From Synechococcus sp. CS-1328 (GTDB taxonomy: Bacteria; Cyanobacteriota; Cyanobacteriia; PCC-6307; Cyanobiaceae), in contig NZ_JAHLYT010000045.1 in assembly GCF_025128095.1 (NCBI RefSeq), positions 80,610 to 144,609 of the forward strand: a stretch of DNA of 64,000 nucleotides, in the 5' to 3' direction. This document shows, piece after piece, positions 7,718 through 13,929 of the stretch. Made by a program: the position numbers and the translations under genes. Below the pieces are notes generated by a model. It searched no databases. It had not been told where the DNA came from and saw only the letters and a program-made list of their open reading frames with translations. How positions within the stretch are numbered: position 1 is the first letter of the stretch; each line of letters opens with the position of its first letter.

Positions 7718-8644
7718 ATGACGGCGGACGTGACGGCGGACGAGCAGGGGCTGCGGCCCTGCCGGGTGCGGGTGGTGGTGCCGCACTACTACCACCAGGG
7801 TCCTGGCCACATCGGCTACGGCTCCACCCGCGCCGATTCGCTGCTGGAGCGCCAGATTGCCCTGTCTCGCTGCCTGGGGGGCCTGCTGGCCCTGAACCGG
7901 GCCGAGCGCGATGAATTGCTGCTGATCGACCTCCGCGCCATCGGCCTCACGCCGGGCAGCACCTACCCGGAGCGGCGGCTCAGCGGCGTGCAGGTGGAGC
8001 TGCATGTGTTCGTGACGGGCGACCGCTGCCTGGCGCCGGTGCTGAAGCACTACGGCCGCCGGATCCAGGTGCACCAGGTGGAGCTTGAGGATCCCCGGCG
8101 CTTGCCCCACGAGGCGCGCCGCTTCCTGCTGGATTCCGAGCCCGATGCCGATCTGTATCTCTACCTCGAAGACGATCTGGTGGTGGCGGATCGCCTCTTT
8201 GTTGACAAGTTGCTCTGGTTCCTGGAGCGCACCGGCCACCAGCTGGCCCTGATGCCTCACCGCTACGAACTCACCGGCGATCCGCGGATGCCGCGCCTGT
8301 TTGTGGATGGCCCGATTGCACTGGAGACACTGCAGCGCCTGGGCCGAGCGCCCCAGGAGGGTGTGGCCCAGGGGCGCTTCTGGGATGGGCAGGAGGTGGT
8401 GTTCGATCTGGCCAGCAATCCTCATGCCGGATGCTTTGCGGTGAGCGGGCCCCAGAGGCAGCTGCTGCGCGAGCAAGGCGTTCCAGACGACGGTTTTGTG
8501 GGGCCGCTGGAAACCGTGGCTACTTACACGGTGCTGCGGCACTTTCCGGTGGTGAAGCCCGCCTGGGCCTGCCGCGATTTCCTGCTGATCGAGCACGGCC
8601 ACCCCTCGTTCCTGATTCACCGGCCGGTGCTGCCGCGGGTCTGA
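7718..8644 (+). CDS. putative GT-A-like glycosyltransferase of unknown specificity
   Basis: A 308-residue protein that I do not assign to a named family. It begins with a beta strand (RVRVVVPHYYH) and has an acidic triad in DLYLYLEDDLVVADR, which resembles the metal-binding DXD motif of GT-A glycosyltransferases. A later WDGQEVVFDLASNPHAG segment and a conserved-looking SGPQRQLLREQG fit an acceptor-side domain. There is no signal peptide or membrane segment. The start is uncertain: ATG 7718 gives a compact N-terminus, while ATG 7691 would add nine basic residues; neither has a strong SD. It follows the sulfotransferase gene on the same strand and faces the RTX-like gene convergently, which places it in surface glycan synthesis by context only. 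Confidence 0.6.
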   Translation: MTADVTADEQGLRPCRVRVVVPHYYHQGPGHIGYGSTRADSLLERQIALSRCLGGLLALNRAERDELLLIDLRAIGLTPGSTYPERRLSGVQVELHVFVTGDRCLAPVLKHYGRRIQVHQVELEDPRRLPHEARRFLLDSEPDADLYLYLEDDLVVADRLFVDKLLWFLERTGHQLALMPHRYELTGDPRMPRLFVDGPIALETLQRLGRAPQEGVAQGRFWDGQEVVFDLASNPHAGCFAVSGPQRQLLREQGVPDDGFVGPLETVATYTVLRHFPVVKPAWACRDFLLIEHGHPSFLIHRPVLPRV

Positions 8645-8677
8645 GGTTCAGCCGGCCAGCGTTGTGCTGACCAGCTT

Positions 8678-9898
8678 TCAGCTGTTCAGCAGGATCAGAT
8701 CGGTGCTGGGGTCGATCTGGCCGGCCGCCACGGTCTGGAAGAACAGGTCGCCGCTGTCGTACGCGGCTGTGGTGTTGTTGATCCAGAGGTAGGTGCCCGT
8801 CAGCGACCCGGCCGTTACGGTCACCTCGAAGGTGGCGATGAAGGCGGTGGTGGAGGCTCCGCCGAGGGGATCAAGGGCGGCCTTGAGGGTGGTGAAGTCG
8901 TTGGCACTGGCCACCGTGAGGCTGGTCTTGGTGGTGATCACCCCGCTGGCGAGGCTGCCACCGGCCAGGGTGGTGGCCACGGCGCTGATGTCGAGTTTGC
9001 TCTTGGTCTTCACGAAGGCGCCGGCATCCGCGAAGCGATCAAATCCGGCCACGGTGCCAGTGGTGGTGGCGGCGGAATCGGTGATGGCGGTGATCTGATA
9101 ACGGGTGTCCGTCACGCTGCCGCTGTAGGTGTCGGCTCCGCTGCCCCCGATCGTCCGATCGGCGCCGCCGCTGCCGATGATGGTGTCGAGGCCGGAGCCG
9201 CCCAGCAGGGTGTCCGCCTGGGCGGACCCGGTGATCTGGTCGTTGTCGTTGTCGCCACTGAGCACGAAGCCGGTTGTCCCAATGCCGTTCACGCCGCCGC
9301 TGGCGGTGATGAAGTCGTTGCCCTGGCCGCCGTAGAAGGTCACTGCCGTGAGCAGAGTGGCCGCATCGCTGCTGCCATAGCCACTGAGGCTGAGCAGATC
9401 GTTGCCGGCATTGCCGTTGAAGCGGCTGTTGCTGAAGGCTTTGGAGCCGGAGATGGTGAGGCTGTCGTTGTCCTGGCCGCCGAGGACGGCGGCATTGTCG
9501 GCACTGCCGCTGAACAGAATCGTGTCGCTGCCCTGGTTGCCATTCAGGGTGCTGGAGAGCAGGGAGGTGGGGGAGGTGAAGAAATCGTCGCCGTCGCCGC
9601 CGGAGAGGGTGCTGAAGGAAATGATGCTGTTGATGTTGATGAAATCATTGCCCTTGTTGCCGCTGAACAGGGAACTCTGCACCTCCCCCAGGGTGTTGAT
9701 CGTGTCGGCGCCTTCTCCCCCCTGCACGGTGGAGGGGCTGATCAGGCCGTTGCCGATGCGGATCAGGGTAATGAAATCGTTGTTCTTCTGGCCGCCCGCA
9801 TAGATCGGCAGGGTTTCATCCACGGCCGCGAGCACATCAAGCTCATCGCTGCCGATGAAGTCCACCTGCGTGGCACCACGGATGGTCGTGAAGGTCAA
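8678..9898 (-). CDS. RTX-like calcium-binding surface protein (paralogue 1)
   Basis: A 406-residue acidic, Gly/Asp/Thr-rich protein without an N-terminal signal peptide, as expected for type I secretion. Residues ~60-230 hold GGxGxD/GNxGxD units spaced 20-28 residues apart, the first four exactly 20. Five canonical nine-residue RTX units follow (for example GGSGLDTII), which bind calcium in a beta-roll. The last ~130 residues (ending GTYLWINNTTAAYDSGDLFF) are shared with the paralogue at 11302-12567 and recall, from memory, the C-terminal domain called bluetail in cyanobacterial surface proteins. The start is TTG at 9898: an in-frame TAA lies ten codons upstream and no ATG, GTG or CTG lies between. 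The likely exporter is encoded at 12736-16868. Confidence 0.82.
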   Translation of the reverse strand: MTFTTIRGATQVDFIGSDELDVLAAVDETLPIYAGGQKNNDFITLIRIGNGLISPSTVQGGEGADTINTLGEVQSSLFSGNKGNDFININSIISFSTLSGGDGDDFFTSPTSLLSSTLNGNQGSDTILFSGSADNAAVLGGQDNDSLTISGSKAFSNSRFNGNAGNDLLSLSGYGSSDAATLLTAVTFYGGQGNDFITASGGVNGIGTTGFVLSGDNDNDQITGSAQADTLLGGSGLDTIIGSGGADRTIGGSGADTYSGSVTDTRYQITAITDSAATTTGTVAGFDRFADAGAFVKTKSKLDISAVATTLAGGSLASGVITTKTSLTVASANDFTTLKAALDPLGGASTTAFIATFEVTVTAGSLTGTYLWINNTTAAYDSGDLFFQTVAAGQIDPSTDLILLNS

Positions 9899-9982
9899 GG
9901 TCGGCCAAGAAGCAGTGGATGCAGGTTAGGGGCGATGGCCAAGGCTGCCCCATTGGTGGCCGCCGGTGCAGCACTGAAATCT

Positions 9983-11227
9983 TCAGCGCCCGATGGCGCC
10001 CGAGGCCACCAGTTCCATCAGGGCCAGATGGCGCGGCACGCACTGCTCCAGGCGGTAGTGGCGCAGGATCGTGTCGCGGGCCTTCTGCCCCAGGGCGGCG
10101 GCTCGTTCACAGTTGTGGAGCAACTCGGCCACGGCGATGGCCAGATCATCGGGTTTGAAGAAATCCACCAGCAGGCCGTTCTCGCCATCGCGGATCACCT
10201 CCTGCACAGGGGCGGTGGCGGAGCCCACCACGGCGCAGCCGCTGCTCATCGCCTCCAGCAGGCTCCAGCTCAGCACGAAGGGGTAGGTGAGATACACGTG
10301 GCAGGCCGAGAGCTGCAGCAGCTGCAGAAAAGCTTCGTAGGGCAAGGGGCCGGTGAAGTGGACGCGGCTGGCGTCGTATCGGCCCTCGATGTCCTGCAGA
10401 AACGCCTCCTTCCATTCGCCTTCCGGGCATTCGGCGCCATAGCTCACTCCTTCGGTGGCGCCTACGATCACGATCCGTGCTTCCGGCGCCAGCTGTTGCA
10501 GCGCAGGAATGGCCCGCAGGAAGGTGTGGCAGCCGCGGTAGGGCTCGAAGCGGCGGTTCACGAAGGTCACGATCGGCTGCCCCTGCTGGAGCTCGGTGCT
10601 ATCCGGCAACAGCAGGGGAGCCGCGCCGGGATTGGGCTGGGCGCGGTTGGTATCGATGCCGTCGTGGATCACGCTGATCCGTTGCTGCCAATGTTGCGGA
10701 AAGCTGCTGCGCTGGAAAGCGGTGGCGCTCACATTCCAGGTGGCTGATTCCAGGGTCATCAGCAGATAGGCATTCTTCATCTGGGTACGGGCCTTGTCGT
10801 GCCAGCCCAAATGGCCCTGGAGTTCGGGATCGAAATTCAGATCAAACCCTTCGGTTTGATAGAAGAACTCCTGATAACACAGCAGCGGCACATCCGGCCA
10901 CACCGCATGCAGAAACAGGGATTCACCCCAGCCCGGGTGGGCACAGATCAGATCGGGCTTGAATCCTTGCTCTTTCAGTTCAAAGGCAGCCTTGGCACAG
11001 GCTTCGGCGCGGATGAGTTTGGATTCGGTTTCCACTGCCCACGGATGAATTCCGGCGGCATTGACCCGATTGAGGCGATAGCGAAGGTATTGAACTGCTT
11101 CCGGAAAGGGGCGAGTGGGGGAATGAATCCCAAGGCCGATGATTGTGTGATGGGTATGCCGGCAGAGGTGTTCGAGGATGTGTCCGTATTGGCCGGGAAA
11201 TCCTTGGTGTACAAAGAGAAAATTCAC
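9983..11227 (-). CDS. GT4-family glycosyltransferase
   Basis: A 414-residue GT-B fold retaining glycosyltransferase. The N-terminus NFLFVHQGFPGQYGHI is characteristic of a GT4 subgroup (glycosyl transferase 4-like N-terminal domain), with HPGWGESLF and the central FVNRRFEPYRGCHTF following. The C-terminal donor site is LLEAMSSGCAVVGSATAPVQEVI, containing the conserved Glu. The start is GTG at 11227; no ATG precedes this N-terminal strand. It lies between the two RTX-like genes on the same strand and just after the strong terminator of paralogue 2, so it needs read-through or its own promoter in the ~24 nt between. Context suggests it glycosylates the RTX-like proteins or a glycan they bind; this is inference. 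Confidence 0.85.
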   Translation of the reverse strand: MNFLFVHQGFPGQYGHILEHLCRHTHHTIIGLGIHSPTRPFPEAVQYLRYRLNRVNAAGIHPWAVETESKLIRAEACAKAAFELKEQGFKPDLICAHPGWGESLFLHAVWPDVPLLCYQEFFYQTEGFDLNFDPELQGHLGWHDKARTQMKNAYLLMTLESATWNVSATAFQRSSFPQHWQQRISVIHDGIDTNRAQPNPGAAPLLLPDSTELQQGQPIVTFVNRRFEPYRGCHTFLRAIPALQQLAPEARIVIVGATEGVSYGAECPEGEWKEAFLQDIEGRYDASRVHFTGPLPYEAFLQLLQLSACHVYLTYPFVLSWSLLEAMSSGCAVVGSATAPVQEVIRDGENGLLVDFFKPDDLAIAVAELLHNCERAAALGQKARDTILRHYRLEQCVPRHLALMELVASGAIGR

Positions 11228-11242
11228 GCTCTAGTGCAACAA

Positions 11243-11277
11243 GCCAAAAGAAAAAGGGTCCCCGAAGGGACCCTTTT
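11243..11277 (-). terminator. intrinsic terminator with TTCG tetraloop
   Basis: A perfect 11-bp stem pairs 11252-11262 with 11267-11277. Read on the minus strand the loop is TTCG closed by C-G, the very stable UUCG tetraloop, and it is followed by a T-rich tract (TTTTTCTTTT). It lies 25 nt after the stop of the RTX-like gene at 11302-12567 and is the clearest factor-independent terminator in the window. Confidence 0.92.
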
Positions 11278-11301
11278 GATGGTACCAAATCAGATAGGGA
11301 A

Positions 11302-12567
11302 TCAGACGATTGTAATATCTCCAAAGGCGATTTGACCGGCTGCCGCGGTCTTGAACATCAAGTCTCCGACGTTGTAGGCGGACTGGTTGTCGTTGATCCA
11401 GAGGTAGGTGCCAGTCATTGCGCCGGCAGCAACCGTCACGTTGGTGATCTGGATGGTGCCAGTGGTGGAACCCACGATGGCGGCGGCATCAAGGGCGGTC
11501 TTCAGGGCACCAAAGTCAGCGGCAGTGGCCACTGCAACGGCATTGGTGAAGAAGCCTGTAGCACCGCTAACGGCACCACCAGCGAGAGCTGAGGATACTG
11601 CAGTGATATTAAGCTTATCAGTGCCGGTAACGAAGGAGCCGGCAGCGGCGTAAGAGTCGAAGCCCCTAGTGGTTCCGCTGGTGGTAGCAGCGGAGTTGCT
11701 GATAGCTTCGATCACGTAGGTGTCAGTGCCAGCACTGACAGCATACTCGTCAGCACCATCGCCGCCCAACATCCGATTGGTACCAGTACCGCCGGAAATG
11801 TTGTCATTGCCGACACCGCCCCAGATGGTGTCGTTGCCGGCATTCCCAACAGCAGTGTCGTCGCCTTCCCCAAGGTAAATGGTGTCCTTGCCGGCAGAGC
11901 CGATGACGTTGTCGTTGGCCTTGTCGCCGCTGAGGGTAAAGCCTTCGCCACTTCCACCATTCACACCTGCAGCAGCATTGATGGTGTCGCCGCCTTGGCC
12001 GCCGAAGAAGGTGACGTTGGCAAAGGTGTCGGTAGCGGCGCTGGTGATGGTAATAGTGTCAGTACCATCGTTACCATTGATGCTTGAGTTGCTGTAGGCA
12101 GCACCGCCAACGAAAGGAGTTACGGTCAAGGTGTCGTTGCCTTGTCCACCCAGAATGTTGCTGCTTGCTACCGGAGCGGCAATGGCAATCGTGTCGTTAC
12201 CCAAGTTGCCATTCAGGGTGCTGGACACCATGCTGGCCGGCGGGGTGAAGGTGTCGTTGCCATCACCACCAGCGATCAAGGTGTTGGTGACGATGCCATT
12301 GATGTTAATGGTGTCATCGCCCTTGTTGCCGTTGAAAATGCTGTCTGCCGAGATGGCAAAGGTGGCAAGGAGGTCGGCCCCTTCGCCGCCTTGAACAGTT
12401 GCGTTGCGGGTGACGCCAGTTGCAACTTGAATGTAGGTGATGGAATCGCCAGCCTTGCGTCCACCGACGAAAGAAGGCTGGTCAATGTTGACGGCAACCA
12501 GAGCATCCACTTCATCCGTACCGATGAAGTCGATCTGTCCGGCACCTGGGATGGTTGTGAAAGCCAA
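11302..12567 (-). CDS. RTX-like calcium-binding surface protein (paralogue 2)
   Basis: A 421-residue paralogue of the protein at 8678-9898; the N-termini share FTTIxGAxQxDFIGxDE and the C-terminal domains align throughout. It has the same design: four units of exactly 20 residues beginning alternately GGxGxD and GNxGxD, then 24-25-residue units, then about seven canonical nonapeptides (for example GNAGNDTIW, GGVGNDNIS), two more than paralogue 1. The protein is acidic, has essentially no cysteine and lacks a signal peptide. The start is TTG at 12567 with AGGA 5 nt upstream; no in-frame ATG or GTG lies nearby upstream. It has a sigma70-like promoter and a strong terminator, so it is probably an abundant single-gene transcript. 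It is the likely main cargo of the adjacent type I exporter. Confidence 0.87.
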   Translation of the reverse strand: MAFTTIPGAGQIDFIGTDEVDALVAVNIDQPSFVGGRKAGDSITYIQVATGVTRNATVQGGEGADLLATFAISADSIFNGNKGDDTININGIVTNTLIAGGDGNDTFTPPASMVSSTLNGNLGNDTIAIAAPVASSNILGGQGNDTLTVTPFVGGAAYSNSSINGNDGTDTITITSAATDTFANVTFFGGQGGDTINAAAGVNGGSGEGFTLSGDKANDNVIGSAGKDTIYLGEGDDTAVGNAGNDTIWGGVGNDNISGGTGTNRMLGGDGADEYAVSAGTDTYVIEAISNSAATTSGTTRGFDSYAAAGSFVTGTDKLNITAVSSALAGGAVSGATGFFTNAVAVATAADFGALKTALDAAAIVGSTTGTIQITNVTVAAGAMTGTYLWINDNQSAYNVGDLMFKTAAAGQIAFGDITIV

Positions 12568-12595
12568 GGTTCCTGAATGAAGAGGACTCCCGACT

Positions 12596-12625
12596 ACAGT
12601 AGGAGCCCGCCCCAGCGCAGGTCAA
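12596..12625 (-). promoter_or_regulatory. candidate sigma70 promoter of RTX-like paralogue 2
   Basis: On the minus strand TTGACC (complement of 12620-12625) and TACTGT (complement of 12596-12601) are separated by 18 nt. The -35 is 5/6 to consensus and the -10 is 3/6. Transcription would start near 12588, giving a leader of about 20 nt that contains the AGGA before the TTG start. The rest of the 168-nt gap to the HlyD gene shows no other clear signal. Confidence 0.45.
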
Positions 12626-12735
12626 GAGAGGGGGGACGGCTCTGTGCCAGGACCCTGACAGTCACAGCGCCAACAGCCGAGACCGATGAGAAAAGATAGC
12701 CCGCTTGAGTCCACCCAGTCTAAGACTAGCAAGAA

Positions 12736-13929
12736 TCAGATACGTCGCAGAGAATCGGCCTTGTCCTTAAAGTCGCTGAGCAGCAGCTGCAGGTAGGTGA
12801 CTTTCCGCAGCTTGATGTGGGCCGTCAGGCTCATGCCCACCTGCAGGGGCAGCTGGCGGCCGCTCTTGAGTTTGAGCTGCTGGCTGGCCAGTTGGATTGT
12901 GGCGGGAAACCGATACAGCTCCCGTTGCTTCTGGGGGTCCGGGGCGAGGGCATCGGACCCCACCCGCTTCACGCTTCCTTCCAGAACGCCGAAATCGGTG
13001 GCGGGGAAGGAGTCGATGTTGAGGTCAGCCGGCATGCCGACCCGCACGAAGCCGATGTCGTTGGTGTCGATTTCCACATTGGCCTGGAGCTTGTCGAACG
13101 GCACGATCTTCATCACGGTGGCGGCGCTCTGGGCCGCGTAGCCAACGGCAGTGGGTTTGAGATCAAACACCACCCCGTTCACCGGGGAGCGCAGCGCCTG
13201 GTAGCGCAGGGTCACCGTTGCCTCGGTGAGCCGGCCCTGTAGGTCGGCCAGTTCGCCGCGCAGACCAGAGACCTCCCCCTGCAGCTGCTCCATGCCCTGC
13301 TCGAGGATCGCCTTCTGGCGCAGCCGGTCAACCCGGGTCTGCATCAGGCGGCCCTGGGTTTCCTGCACCTTGTTGCGCTGCTGCAGGTATTGCAGCTCCG
13401 CCGAGGCACCTTCTTTGGCCAGGCGCTCGAAACGGCTGAGGATTTCCTTCTCGAGGGCCAGATTCTGCTCGAGCATGTTGACCTCCTCGCCATTCATCTC
13501 CAGGTAACGGGCCAGTTCCTTGTCTTTCAGGGTCAGTTGCTCTTCTTTGCGCAGCAGTTGATCCCGTTTCTGCTTCTGGGCCTGCTGCAGGGATTTCTGG
13601 TTCTGAGCGCTGGTTTCGGTATCGAGCTGCATCAGGATCTGGCCGGCCTTCACTTGGTCGCCGTCTTTCACCAGGATCTTCGAGGCGATGCCCCCCACCG
13701 GCATCTGCACCTCCTTCACCGCTCCGATCGGCTCCAGCTTGCCCTTGGCCACCACGATCTCCTCGGTCTGGGCTAAGGCCAGCCAGCCCACGCCGAAGGC
13801 GGCCGTGCCCATCAGGCTCCAGAGGGTGAGCCGCATCCAGTGGCGGCTTTGCTGCAGCACGGTTTCGTCGTGGTTGGGAACGGCCACCCGTTGCTCGATG
13901 GCGGTCTGGGCCTTGCGCAGCAAATTCAT
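12736..13929 (-). CDS. HlyD-family type I secretion periplasmic adaptor
   Basis: A 397-residue membrane fusion protein that would link the inner-membrane ABC exporter to an outer-membrane TolC-type channel. It has a short cytoplasmic N-terminus, one membrane segment (WSLMGTAAFGVGWLALA, residues ~35-51), a lipoyl half-motif around VKEVQMPVGGIASKILVKDGD, a long alpha-helical coiled-coil hairpin (~110-240), the second lipoyl half near YQALRSPVNGVVFDLKP and a beta-barrel domain. ATG 13929 is chosen because it overlaps the exporter's stop as TGATG and has GGAGG about 10 nt upstream; a start at 13950 would add seven residues. It is the last gene of the parvulin / ABC / HlyD operon. Confidence 0.92.
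   Translation of the reverse strand: MNLLRKAQTAIEQRVAVPNHDETVLQQSRHWMRLTLWSLMGTAAFGVGWLALAQTEEIVVAKGKLEPIGAVKEVQMPVGGIASKILVKDGDQVKAGQILMQLDTETSAQNQKSLQQAQKQKRDQLLRKEEQLTLKDKELARYLEMNGEEVNMLEQNLALEKEILSRFERLAKEGASAELQYLQQRNKVQETQGRLMQTRVDRLRQKAILEQGMEQLQGEVSGLRGELADLQGRLTEATVTLRYQALRSPVNGVVFDLKPTAVGYAAQSAATVMKIVPFDKLQANVEIDTNDIGFVRVGMPADLNIDSFPATDFGVLEGSVKRVGSDALAPDPQKQRELYRFPATIQLASQQLKLKSGRQLPLQVGMSLTAHIKLRKVTYLQLLLSDFKDKADSLRRI

Noticed and set aside
8678..12567. Repeats in the RTX-like genes considered as mobile or satellite DNA
   Set aside because: Repetition is at protein level (GGxGxD units) and the DNA differs between units and copies.
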